From: Hyposmocoma kahamanoa
Lineage: Eukaryota; Arthropoda; Insecta; Lepidoptera; Cosmopterigidae
NCBI RefSeq assembly: GCF_003589595.1
Contig: NW_020654422.1
Location: 1,871,029 to 1,935,028 of the forward strand
DNA length: 64,000 bases
Direction of reading: 5' to 3'
Below, one piece after another: positions 1 to 9,444 of this stretch. A program made the position numbers and the translations under genes. How positions within the stretch are numbered: position 1 is the stretch's first letter; every line of letters starts with the position of its first letter. The notes under the pieces were generated by a model. The model did not search any database. It was not told the DNA's origin and saw nothing but the letters and a program-made list of their open reading frames with translations.

Positions 1-96
1 GGCGGCTGAAATTTAGGGCGAGTGGCACTGTGACTGTTATGGCCAGGCGTATCGGTTTCCACTTTCCAGGTGCACGACATGTTCATTTCGTTACAA
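1..96 (+). repeat. Family A repeat, 3' fragment
   Basis: This is a degraded 3' part of the window's most common repeat. It contains GAGTGGCACTG, GTTATGGCCAGGCGTATCG and a diverged GGTGCACGACATGTTC, in the same order as in fuller copies such as the one at 20768. It may be cut by the window edge. Confidence 0.6.
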
Positions 97-128
97 GGGT
101 AACCTATTACAAAGTTAAACACTTTTTG

Positions 129-335
129 TCCGAAATAACGTTTGTTCGAATTTTCGTTGCACCAAAAACCGAATTATAACGAAACAGTTGTTCTTTCAGG
201 ATATGTTGAATGTTTATCGCAAAGACACGATTAGGTTAGGTTAGGTTAGGATAAGTTAGGTTTAAAAGAAAAAAACATTTTCCTCTCAAAATTACTTTCG
301 AGGTTATGAAATTTCGACCAAACGTTATTTCTGGA
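129..335. mobile_element. Foldback element carrying a short TTAGG run
   Basis: Two arms face each other: TCCGAAATAACGTTTG at the left and, on the other strand at the right, TCCAGAAATAACGTTTG. Similarity continues for about 28 bases with a few mismatches. Between them, at 231-250, lie four perfect TTAGG units followed by a degenerate ATAAGTTAGG. TTAGG is the usual insect telomere unit, but the inverted arms make a small non-autonomous element the better reading. No target duplication was identified. Confidence 0.5.
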
Positions 336-1202
336 AGATGTCATTTCGGACTACTCGTAGGCAACCATTTCCGCCCGGAGGTGGCGAACGGTAACTTCTC
401 ACTGTATGCCGGGATCACGTGGCCATATTCTTCCGCGACTGTAATTCGAATGGGCGCCTAACTACGTCTCGCCTTCCGGGGTAAGATGTTACCTCCTCGT
501 CATCCGCCTTGAGAGGCAAACGTGGACCACGTGCACGATCATCTCGTGCCCATCGGTAACAAGTGACAGACTCCCCTAATGCTACTTGCACTAACTATTT
601 ATCTATCGAAATAAATTTTCTATGAATTTTGAAAAGCCATATAAGAAAATTATTCGCTTCAACGATAGAAACCTCATGTAAAGTGGTTTCGAGTTATATA
701 ACAATAGTGGTGTAGAATAATTACTCTACGAAACTGTTGCGTGAATTTCGGTGTTCAACGACGAGTCATTGTGTTGACAATATTATACCATTCCTTACAT
801 AACTAATGTGGGAATGTATCTGTGTTTGATATACTGACACACACACAAGACACACTCGTGAACTCCACTTTCACCGCTCATCGTTGACTTTAGATCCTAG
901 ATTTATATCTGGATACCACAGGAAAAAATCGTATTTATAACAGAGACTAACAGAACAAAAAGTACACATCTCTGTAAAAGTTGCACATGCAAAGTTTGCA
1001 TAAATGTTTTCATTGTATTTAATAAAATATTTGAAGCTTAATTACTATCACTGGTTACAGGTTTCTTGCCATGGTATGAATTCTTTCAGTTTTCCCGATA
1101 TTTCGGAACGGTTACACGCTACACGTTCAGGGATTGTCAACCTTCAAAAAATATCAATCTAGTACAAGCCGGAAAATCTATATTTGAAGTTTAATAGGCA
1201 TG

Positions 1203-1341
1203 AAAACGAAACTATTTTTCGGTTCTAAATCGCGTATATTTGTTTTTTTTAAAACAAACAGTAAGCCGCCTGTGAAGAGGGTTGGTTTTGTTGAAAAAAC
1301 GTATACGCGATGTAGGTCCAAAAAATAGCTACATTTCCCTA
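1203..1341. repeat. Family H repeat, inverted pair
   Basis: Two copies of a unit face each other. The left reads, on the minus strand, as CGCGATTTAGAACCG followed by AAAAATAGTTTCG. The right reads on plus as GTATACGCGATGTAGG followed by AAAAAATAGCTACATTTCCC. Related units occur near 6170, 16985, 47072 and 58675. The unit resembles a dispersed lepidopteran retroelement end, but I cannot name the family. Confidence 0.5.
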
Positions 1342-1627
1342 TAGCAGTAGAGCTCCTTGTGAAAGAAATCGTCCAGGAAATTATTGCCACCTTACCTATG
1401 TCTCCCGCCAAGCTGTAATGTGAGCATTTATGTGTTCCGGTTTTTAAAGGGTGATGGTGAAATTACAAGCACATGAGACTCTTCTGTCTCAAGGTGACGG
1501 GCGCGATGACAGTGCACCTCAGATCTTTACGATTTTAAGCTCTGAGTGGCACTGCGTATGGACAGGCGTATCGCTTACCAACAGGCGCACAACTTGTTCG
1601 TCCCGTCATTTGGTATCATAAAGAAAA
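1342..1627 (+). repeat. Family A repeat, nearly full length
   Basis: The copy runs from TAGCAGTAGAGCTCC through CGCCAAGCTGTAATGTG, a diverged ...AAAGGGTGATGGTG, GATCTTTACGATTTTAAGC and GGCACTGCGTATGGACAGG to GTCATTTGGTATCATAAAG. Order and length match other copies. The A-rich end after GGTATCATAA suggests a retroposed element whose 3' end lies at the right. No coding sequence is visible. Confidence 0.8.
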
Positions 1628-2403
1628 TTATCTAGAAAGGACGAACTTAAATTCTTTCCAAAAGGGCTCTGCTGCTACTGTACACACGTTGAATGTGAGG
1701 CGTACGTGTAACAGCGATATGCATTTCATACCGTAAAATTTCATATACTTAAAGGATACTGGTATACTTAATGCGACCAATGCGCTTGCGCCGGCGACCG
1801 CAGCTGCGGAAGAGGCGCAAATTGCCCCATCGCAAGTCATTCCAAGAATATGATCTTCGCGGTTTTTCCTTATTACGGTTCTCTCTATTTACAACAAGAG
1901 ATATGCAGCCGCTGTGAATTGGAAGGTCAGTAACCTGTAAAAATATTCCACATATAATCTATTAAATGATACCGCAAACATTTTTTTGTATGTAATTAAC
2001 GTGTTAATGCACTGATGGTCGAAGGCTTTTTTGTATAGATGAGAACCATAGAGCAATTTGTCAAACATTTGTTTTATTATATTTTGCTTAATCTTATAGG
2101 ATACAAGCAGCTTACACTTTAACATAATATAAATTAATCAGGTAAATCAGACTAGAGCTGAGATAAAAACTTTAATACGACGTTATAACATTTTAAGCAG
2201 CACACCACCAACTTATGTAAAGATATTGATATAATAAATAATAATACTTATAAAACCAACCAAAAAAAAACATCTGTCATTTTTTTATATAACCATTTAT
2301 CGTCCTCAGCAACACCAACTCTGTACACGTGCCATTGTTGAGTACGGGTTTAAGGAAAGGGCTTAGGAACTGTAGCATCCATAGATTTAAGATTTCTATA
2401 TCT
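1628..2403. other. No recognisable feature
   Basis: AT-rich sequence with frequent stops in all frames. The open frames here are short and match no protein I recognise. I see no repeat unit shared with the rest of the window. Confidence 0.5.
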
Positions 2404-2676
2404 ATGGTGACATCACAGTATATTTACTTAAATATTTTGTACGCTTGTAAAAATATACATATGTAACTTCGTTAAGAGAAAAGGTATCCATAATATTAAC
2501 CTTAGAACTAAGTCCAAACGCATGGTACCACGTTTTCATTTAACTAAGGTTATTCTTTTATGGGGAACTACATACGTTTTTACAATAAGATTCCGGAACA
2601 TATATTAAGATTACCATTTCCTAAGTTCAAAAGTTGCATTAAAAGTATTTTAATGCAACAAATGTCTTATATGTCT
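2404..2676 (+). pseudogene. Non-LTR retrotransposon reverse transcriptase C-terminus, relic
   Basis: Reading the plus strand with frame changes gives NLRTKSKRMVPRFHLTKV and then, in another frame, YNKIPEHILRLPFPKFK. This is the type of sequence found at the extreme C-terminus of jockey/CR1-like LINE polyproteins (WN.LP..I.....FK pattern). The same block recurs at 58160-58660 on plus and 14505-15035 on minus, so it is a family. It is frameshifted, lacks all catalytic domains and cannot be functional. The family name is an inference; homology to the two other copies is visible directly. Confidence 0.65.
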
Positions 2677-4008
2677 TAAAGGGCAACTCACGTGCCCCGC
2701 GCATCTCCTCACCTTAGGCCTTTGTGGTTACCACTACTAATACGCGCTAGCTGCGCACGAGTCAGACGTCCCGGCTACACACCATCAGAGCAGACGAACA
2801 TGTCTGTCTCTGCAGCTACCGCAAGTATAGTATGCAAGAAGTTAAGGCGTACCCTGGTACACTAGGGAGCCTGTAGTCTCCCCGGAACTGCCTGTCTCTC
2901 GAGCCAGTAAATAGGGACAAAATGGATTTTAACAGTCTAAACTTGGTGTAAGTAATATTTTTTTTTAATAATATCATATGGCGTGCATACATGGATTTAA
3001 TAAGTCAGTCAGCAATTTAAACGCGGTGATAGTTATAAATAGAATCACTCAGGGTTTTAACACTCTTTGCGAGGATTCTGTTCCTTCGGCGTTTCACCAT
3101 GATGATTTCTTTCACCGTTAGAGAAACGTATTGCTACTAAACATGTACAAATCTACGTAAATTAAGTTCTAGGTACATGCCGCGGTAGGGATTGGAACCA
3201 TCGACCTGTCAATAGAGAAGCAACCTATCTGTTATAGTGCTAACACTTCTCTAAGTATCTATTTATTTATGTATTTGCAAACTTTACAGCTTTTTAAATT
3301 CGATTTATATTCTTAAATCACAAACTTCCTTAGCCATTTACAAAGTTTGTCATTTAAACAATTCATTTAAAGTTACATTAAATTTCTAGTGAATTAAACC
3401 AAAGTGAAGTTACGGAAGATAATTAGTACAATGAAAGCAACAAAATTACAATAAATAAATATAACATGCCTCACAAACTACAGTTGCAAGGACAGTATGC
3501 CCTTGTGTGTGTGTGTGTGTGTTTCGTATGTGTAAATGTGCGAACATGCATGAATTATATGTATGTGTGTGAATTATATTAATTACATGTATAGTTATCT
3601 TAACTAAATTCCATGAAAATTTTGTTTATTAGAAACTAAGTGGTAATAAGGAACTTGGTTTTACATAAAAGCTCGCTTTTTTTGAGGAATGATCCTCTCG
3701 AGGCCTAGCTTAATTTTATATTGAATAGAATATCTTTGATGAGATCTGAGAAGGGTCCGTGTTTCCTTCGTTCCTAGATTTATATCTAGATGAGATTTCG
3801 CCGCTTTTATTTTGCAACACCACAGAAAAAATACATTTAAAACATCTTTAGATGAAATAAAATTAGTGTTGTTTTACACAACGGATTGACTTGGAATGGG
3901 AAAAGGGCGTGAAGTATAGGTAAATATATATATGTATGTAGAAAAAAAATCACTTTTCTTTTTGACTGATTTTATAAAATACCAAATATTAGACAACATC
4001 ACATACGT
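2677..4008. other. No gene seen; simple repeats and possible tRNA-like remnant
   Basis: AT-rich sequence apart from a GC-richer patch at about 2680-2900 that I cannot identify. At 3183-3240 the minus strand has a weak tRNA-B-box-like GGTTCCAATCCC, possibly an old SINE head. A (TG)n microsatellite lies at 3504-3522. No reading frame of note. Confidence 0.4.
3504..3522. repeat. (TG)n microsatellite
   Basis: An uninterrupted TG dinucleotide run of about nine units, followed by looser TGTG-rich sequence to about 3572. Confidence 0.9.
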
Positions 4009-4212
4009 TGCTTTGATCCCAAAGTAAGTAAGTAAAGCATTTGTTTTATGGAAATCGAAAACAACGACAGTACCACAAACACCCAGACCCAAGACTATTA
4101 TATAGTAAAGTTAGTTTTTTCTACATTAACAAGGCCGGGTGTGAAACCTGGGACCTCAGTGATAGCGACACCATAAAACCGGTGTACAAGCCACTCGACC
4201 ACGGAGGTCGTC
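4009..4212 (-). mobile_element. tRNA-derived SINE (family C)
   Basis: On the minus strand the element begins CGACCTCCGTGGTCGAGTGG, an RNA polymerase III A-box-like tRNA head. It continues CACCGGTTTTATGGTGTCGC and a decayed B-box region CCCAGGTTTCACACCCGG. A tRNA-unrelated body follows, ending near CTTACTTTGGGATCAAAGC. A second copy lies at 27736-27912 in the same orientation with a better B box (GAGTTCGATCCCCGG). This copy contains a small extra segment between head and body. Confidence 0.8.
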
Positions 4213-4342
4213 AAACCATATAAGTGAGTTCATTGGGAACTGAACCAAATGCATCACTTACAATAAACATGTCGACATTATTTTTCAACATCGACTATAT
4301 AACAAGAAATAGAGACGAAAAAAATGGCCATCCATCCCTGGC

Positions 4343-4378
4343 CGACGAGAGTTGATATTTAAATATCAACTCTCGTCG
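4343..4378. repeat. Perfect 36-base palindrome
   Basis: The left half CGACGAGAGTTGATATTT is followed without any spacer by its exact reverse complement. It lies in the left part of the interrupted E-family element, 37 bases before the hAT target duplication. The matching E copy at 59143 does not contain it. Confidence 0.95.
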
Positions 4379-4415
4379 TTTGCGCTGAAATCACAAATTA
4401 TTAGAAAGCTGAAAT

Positions 4416-5063
4416 TAGTGTTGTAAAAAATTCAAGTCCGGGAGTCTACAGCTTAGGATTCGACTCCAATTCACAAGACTCGACTCATAAAGACAGAGAC
4501 TCACTGTTGTCACGATGTATTACGAAACTACCGAGTTTCCAAATAGACTCAAGTTCGACATTAGTGCTCGAGTCTATTTGTGTAACGAGTCGTGCTGGAG
4601 TTCGACTCAGTTTATGTAACGAGTCGAGCTCGACTCTGGTAAGTACCTACTGAGCAGTGTTCTGGTGTGGCGTGTTAAACTGTGGTATAATGACTGTAAT
4701 GTAATTAAGTATTATATCTTCTTTCTTTTATAAATCACCAAATTGAGTATTGTTTTGTTTTTTATTTAATTCTTGGGCATTAATAGATTTTCAATAAAAT
4801 TGAATGTTGCTTGTCGTACTCGCGACTTTGTAATGTGGAAGTCGCTTTGAGTCGAGTTTTCGAACTTGAGTTTTGTTCAAAGTCGAGTTAGCTTTACGAC
4901 TCGAGTTCTTCTAAGACTCGAGTTCTTTTAAGATTCTAGTTCGTGCTCCGATGACTCGCGCTCGGCTCGACTTGGACCCGTGAGTATTTTAGGCCACCGA
5001 GCCGTGCAAAATTGAGTCGAATTAATAAATGTAGACTCCTGGACTGGAGTTTTTATAACACTA
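4416..5063. mobile_element. Non-autonomous hAT-like transposon with 8-bp target duplication
   Basis: The 648-bp element begins TAGTGTTGTAAAAA and ends TTTTTATAACACTA. It is flanked on both sides by the identical octamer GCTGAAAT (4408-4415 and 5064-5071). An 8-bp duplication and a TAGTGTTG-type terminus are diagnostic of the hAT superfamily. Inverted similarity extends about 50 bases inward, including GGGAGTCTAC / GTAGACTCCT and ATTCGACTC. The interior is crowded with GACTCGAG-like motifs in both orientations, the pattern expected for subterminal transposase-binding sites. There is no transposase reading frame, so mobilisation would need an enzyme in trans. It sits inside an E-family MITE. 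Confidence 0.88.
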
Positions 5064-5416
5064 GCTGAAATAGTACAGCGCCAACAACTGACCTGTGTGT
5101 GCGTCTCCGTATATTCCAAAAATATTATGTATTTATTGCAATAAAGATAATAATATCTCTAACAATTTGTTCATTCAGTGGTGTGGGAAAAACAGTAAAA
5201 CATCTAATTACAAAACAAACGGAATTACATTTCATAGGAAATTAAATATTAAATATATAATTTTTCAATTTTCGTTCATTATAGCATAGCTCAAGTTAAG
5301 CTGGTCGCTTTCGGGCTGGTCAGTCGGAACGAAGTTGTCACTGTAATGATTTGGCAGAATAGTTTTGAAACAAATTAAATGAACGTTCGTCTCTATTTCT
5401 GGTTACATGCTCGATG

Positions 5417-6168
5417 TTTTTCAAAATGACATTAGTACCTGTCAGTTTGCTACCTCTAATTAAAAGTCCGACTATAGTGAACACACAAGTTATTCACATT
5501 CGACCAATTGTAAATCACTAGCGATTACCGATTATTGAAATAGAATAATTACTAAATAACACGTCTGTTCGCGCAATTTGATTTATGGCAACGAGTTGCA
5601 CAAAACGCTTGGAAGAAATGACTTGCGATACTCGTCTATGACGTAACCCGTTACCTCGCTTTTATACACGCGTTTATAAACGCTCAAACGCGATTTAAAA
5701 AACATCAATTTTAATGAAATTGTATGTTTTATATGATAACCAGTGATAGGTAGAGTATATTTACCTAGATCTTGAGGAACAGAGACAGAAAGTGCCTAAA
5801 TTACCTTACTACATTGTTTGTCCCGGATGTTTTCGGGATTCGAAAAAGCACCTAAGTACTTACATCAAATTGACGTTGTTTAGGATAGGTCGGTAATATA
5901 TTTATCGAAACTTTGTGACGAGTAGTGCAATAACTCACACTAATTTTTCGAAATATTTTAGAAAATTCTATCAAAAAACAATCTTACTTTATACAAGTAG
6001 AGTCATTCGAGTCAAGTGCGCACTTTTGTAATTTAGCGCCTACTGCACATAAAATATAAGAATTAAGAAAGGTATTCCTTTCAAATAAAACATTTCATCA
6101 TCATCATCAACCCATTTAAAACATTTAATTGGCTCTAAATTTGAATAAAAACAAAAAACAAAAGTCAA
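5417..6168. other. No recognisable feature
   Basis: AT-rich sequence without shared repeats, apart from a short (ATC)n run CATCATCATCAACCCATTT at about 6097-6117. That run resembles the start of the LINE tail seen at 63391. Confidence 0.4.
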
Positions 6169-6169
6169 T

Positions 6170-6272
6170 CGTGACCATGGGACCTGCAAAGGGCCCGAAC
6201 CGTCTCGGTTTGTTTGAAAAAACAAATATACGCGATTTAAATCCGGAAAAATAGTTTCATTTCCTATGTGTA
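6170..6272 (+). repeat. Family H repeat unit
   Basis: The order is CGTGACCATGGGACCTGCAA, GGGCCCGAACCGT, GGTTTGTTTGAAAAAACAAA, TATACGCGATTTAAATCC, then AAAAATAGTTTCATTTCC. The unit at 47072 has the same blocks in the same order. Function and family are unknown; it is probably a retroelement fragment. Confidence 0.6.
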
Positions 6273-6412
6273 ATAATCGCGAAAACCTAAGAACTCGATA
6301 AAAACAAAAACTTGAAACACGCGTTTTTTTACTACCATAATATTCATAATAAGTATTTCTTCATCTTATTCGGATCTATATCGCTATAATTATAATCATT
6401 TTTTTTATAATT

Positions 6413-6572
6413 ATACCAAGCGACGGGACGAACAAGTCTTGGCAGTGCCCCTCAAATCTTTACGATTTAAAGCTCTGAGTGGCACTGCAACTGCTAACAG
6501 GCGTGTCACTTACCACTAGGCGCACTACACTGCACTGCACTGTTTACCCTGTCATTTGGCATCGTAAGAAAA
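6413..6572 (+). repeat. Family A repeat, rearranged
   Basis: A short minus-oriented 3' end (ATACCAAGCGACGGGACGAA at 6413-6437) runs directly into a plus-oriented stretch from GGCAGTGCCCCTC to GTCATTTGGCATCGTAAG. The two pieces are inverted relative to each other. Part of the middle holds a small expansion of CACTGCA. Confidence 0.7.
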
Positions 6573-7167
6573 TAACTTCTTTAAAAGGCAAACTTAAACG
6601 TCTGAGATGCTACGATTTCTTTGTGTTAAAATAATCGGCGTTTTCTAAACGCCTGTGTAAAAGTGCTTAAAAATACACAGTGCAAATAAATTGTACTCCA
6701 CAGTTAATTTATTGAATGTCGGTATGTGGGTACTCGGAGATCAATCATTGTTTGCTCTATAATTGTAATATAATATTGTTACTTGTTATTGTTTAATGGC
6801 ACACTTGCATATTGGCCAATATTGTATGAAGACATTTGTAATAGTTTGCATTTGTATTTTGCTATAAATAACGTTACAAACGCGTTCTATTAAGGTTGTG
6901 TAAGTTGAGTTTTAGTTGTTTAATTAAAATATTTACAGCATTTTAAGCAGGTACCTTTGTAAAATTATGGAAACGGTTTTAATCTTTTTTTATTTCAAAT
7001 ATTTATTAGAGTGGCGCAGTAAATAACCACGAGTTAGTTAAGGGAAATTGATTATGACCATATTAATACAAGAAATATACTTTATTGCATTTTAAAACTT
7101 ACATCGGTAATACAGTCTACTTCGTAATCTAGGTGAAAGGATCGGCGTAAGTTTTTTTTTATTATTC

Positions 7168-7352
7168 CGAGTGACGATTGTCCATAGCAGTTGCAGTGCC
7201 ACTCAGAGCTTTAAATCGCAAAGATCTGGACACTGCCATTGTACACGTCACCCTGAAACATAAGTTGACGGTGCATGTGCCTGTAATTTCACCACTACCC
7301 TTATCGTTCAAAACAAAAACGCAGTAATGCCAACTTTACTGCTTGGCGACAA
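7168..7352 (-). repeat. Family A repeat, both ends truncated
   Basis: Reading the minus strand gives the middle of the family, from GCCAAGCAGTAAAG through CTGTAATTTCAC (as read on plus) to the GTCCATAGCAGTTGCAGTGC block. Both the AGTAGAGCTCC start and the GGTATCATAA end are missing. Confidence 0.7.
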
Positions 7353-7627
7353 GAATATTTAAGGTACAGGAAACGCATAGGAGAGAAATAGTATGTCGTG
7401 AGGGAAGGTTCCTTTCGTGCATATCAGAACAATAATATAAATACAACAATAAGCTTCATAGGCAGCAATAAGCAGCAATTTCTTCCAGACAACATTAGGA
7501 TAGAAATTGTCGTTGAGTTGCAAAACATTATGTAGGTATAATGGTATATATTCCTTTCTTTTTTCTTTACCTTCTTCATAGTAACGGTTTTTAGAATTTA
7601 TGTGTAATTTACAAAAAAATAAATACA

Positions 7628-7850
7628 GTGATTATAATTTTCGTATGCCAGACAATCATACCAATTACTGGTCGTAGCGCACGAAATAAGTTTGTGACAA
7701 GATGCCGTTTAGTGCGGTGCTACATATTTTCAATTCTTTTGTACAGAGTAGAAGCATGGACTCTTACGCAGACGTTATGTAAATGTTTAGAAGCAATCGA
7801 AATGTGGTTTTATCGATGAATGTTGAAAGTATCGTGTATAGATGGGTGAG
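7628..7850 (+). pseudogene. LINE reverse transcriptase C-terminal relic
   Basis: An open frame at 7628-7819 contains RLVRCYIFSILLYRVEAWTL and then LCKCLEAIEMWFYR, followed after a stop by MLKVSCIDG. The pattern LLYG.EAWTL...LEAFEMWCYRRML..SW is typical of the region after the palm domain in insect endonuclease/reverse-transcriptase LINE proteins (RTE-like or related clades). Only about 70 residues survive, with a stop and a missing tryptophan and arginine. A family A copy follows about 70 bases downstream. The clade assignment is tentative. Confidence 0.7.
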
Positions 7851-7917
7851 ATTAGCATATGATTGCGTTGTATGGCACAAACTACGGGAAACCTATAATA
7901 CCCAGCAGTGGGTATTT

Positions 7918-8057
7918 TATACCAAATGATAGAACGAACAAGTCATGCGCTCGGTGGAAAGCGATACTTAGATACAGTGCCACTCAGAGCTTGAAATCGT
8001 AAAGAATTGAGATATCACCGGACGAAGTCTTTTACAAGGACTCTACTGCTGCTAAAA
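7918..8057 (-). repeat. Family A repeat with internal deletion
   Basis: The 3' half (ATACCAAATGATAGAACGAA to GCTTGAAATCGTAAAGA) is joined directly to the 5' end (GAAGTCTTTTACAAGGACTC, CTACTGCTGCTAAAAA). The central part of the family is absent. It stands head to head with the next copy. Confidence 0.75.
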
Positions 8058-8060
8058 AAG

Positions 8061-8257
8061 TAGAAGTAGAGCTCCTTGTGAAAGAGTTCGTCGAGGGAAG
8101 TACTGCCTACTTTACCTATTTGTGCCGCCATGTGCGTAATGTGTTCCGGATTTGAAGTGTAAGTTTTAAGAGGGTGCTGTTGAAAGAACAGGCACATGGG
8201 ACTTGTCAACTTATGTCTTAGGGTGACGGGAGCAGTGTCAGTGCCCCTCAGATCTTA
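8061..8257 (+). repeat. Family A repeat, 5' two-thirds
   Basis: Begins TAGAAGTAGAGCTCCTTGTG and ends at CAGTGCCCCTCAGATCTTA. The 3' third is missing. With the copy just upstream it forms a head-to-head inverted pair separated by three bases. Confidence 0.8.
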
Positions 8258-8705
8258 CCTAAAAAAAAACAAAATACAGGGTGATAATCAATAACAGGTT
8301 CAAAAATAAAAATAAAAGTAAAAACTAAAAACAAAATGTGATTAAAACACATAACTGGTGATACATTGTTACTTCTCTTTCTCGGCGTTGGTATCTATAG
8401 CCTTGGTCGCACTATTTTTCCAAACATTTACCGCCACACACAACCCTTAAGCTTGCTTAATTTATATTGCCGCGGAATAGAATGGAAGTAAAAAAGTTCC
8501 TCAAAATTCTCGAGCTTTCTCGGGAATTGCCGCAATTACCGCGAATCCAGGTACGCAGTGGCGCGGTACGACATCGAGCGTTTACGAAATAAATACAGAG
8601 ATATAAAACTTTACAAAATGTTTCATATTGGCCAAAAACTTTTAGTTTTTCCATAAATCATGAACCCACATATCTCTTTTCTTGTTTCTGATTACAACTT
8701 TTTTT

Positions 8706-9153
8706 AACCGACTTGAAGAAAAGGACGAGGTTCTCAATTCGACTGTATTTTTTTTATATGTATGTTACGCGATAAGTCCGGTATTTCGAACCGATTTTCA
8801 TGATTCTTTTTTTGTTGGAAAGAGGGTACCTCCGTAGTGATGCTATTTAATTTTGAAGAAAATTATCCACCTTTAAAGGTGGCTGTTCCTTCACGCATGA
8901 AGATTCATTTTTATAAATAGCGCCTAAATTTTATTATGAGGAGCAATTATTTTAATTTTGCTATTCTCCAATTCGATGCGTTTTTCTCTCTCAATATACT
9001 TGAAGTAGTGAGAACCGATTTTTATTATCTCCTGTGTCAAGTCCCGTATAGTGGCGAACTAGGAATGAATCCGGGTTTGCGCACTTTCCGGTAACCGATT
9101 TCAATAAAACTTGGTAATTATATGTAATTCCACGTACGTTTGAGGTCGGTTTT
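8706..9153 (+). mobile_element. G-family element, complete-looking copy
   Basis: Begins AACCGACTTGAAGAAAAGG and GAGGTTCTCAATTCGACTG, passes through TTACGCGATAAGTCCGG, GGAAAGAGGGTACCTCCG and GTAACCGATTTCAATAAAAC, and ends TTTGAGGTCGGTTTTTTTAG. The first and last bases form a short inverted terminus (AACCGAC / GGTCGGTT). Other copies are at 39653, 51192, 32262 (minus) and a fragment at 25860. There is no coding capacity. I recognise the opening as a common lepidopteran repeat but cannot fix its class. Confidence 0.75.
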
Positions 9154-9179
9154 TTTAGTACTCTGTACTGAGATTATTA

Positions 9180-9386
9180 TGGTATCAAATGACGGGTCGA
9201 AAAAGTCGTGCACCTAGTGGTAAGCGACACGGCTGTCCACAACAATTGCAATGCCGCTGACAACTTTAAACCGCAAAGATCTGAGGGGCACTACCACTGA
9301 GCCCACCGCCATGAGACATAAGTTAACAAGTCCCATAATATGCCTGTAATTTCACCAGTACCCTTACTCTTCAAAACCGAAACGCC
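9180..9386 (-). repeat. Family A repeat, 3' two-thirds
   Basis: On plus it reads TGGTATCAAATGACGGGTCG, GTGGTAAGCGACACGGCTG, GCAAAGATCTGAGGGGCAC, CTGTAATTTCACCAGTACCC and CTTCAAAACCGAAACGC, where it stops. It is followed at once by an inverted 3' piece. Confidence 0.8.
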
Positions 9387-9395
9387 GTGTCGCTT

Positions 9396-9444
9396 AGCAC
9401 CTGTTATGGACAGGCTTGTCGCGTACCATCAGGCGCACGACTTG
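9396..9444 (+). repeat. Family A repeat, short inverted 3' piece
   Basis: CACCTGTTATGGACAGG and TACCATCAGGCGCACGACTTG repeat, in the opposite direction, a segment also present in the adjoining minus copy. Confidence 0.65.

Larger units (their letters stand above)
4289..5416. mobile_element. E-family MITE, interrupted by a hAT-like insertion
   Basis: The ends are inverted: CATCGACTATATAACAAG then AAATAGAGACGAAA at the left, and CGTCTCTATTTCTGG then TTACATGCTCGATG at the right. The 327-bp element at 59143-59469 is the same family and shares the internal blocks CCATCCATCCCTGG, TCTAATTACAAAACAAACGG, GTAATGATTTGGCAGAATAG and others. This copy is much longer because it contains the hAT-like element at 4416-5063 and further unrelated sequence, including a 36-base perfect palindrome. 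No transposase is encoded. Confidence 0.75.

Noticed and set aside
231..260. Interstitial telomere or subtelomere
   Set aside because: Only four perfect TTAGG units, enclosed by inverted arms, with no longer array.
7918..9444. CRISPR-like array from repeated family A pieces
   Set aside because: Copies are long, irregular in spacing and orientation, and diverged. The sequence is eukaryotic.
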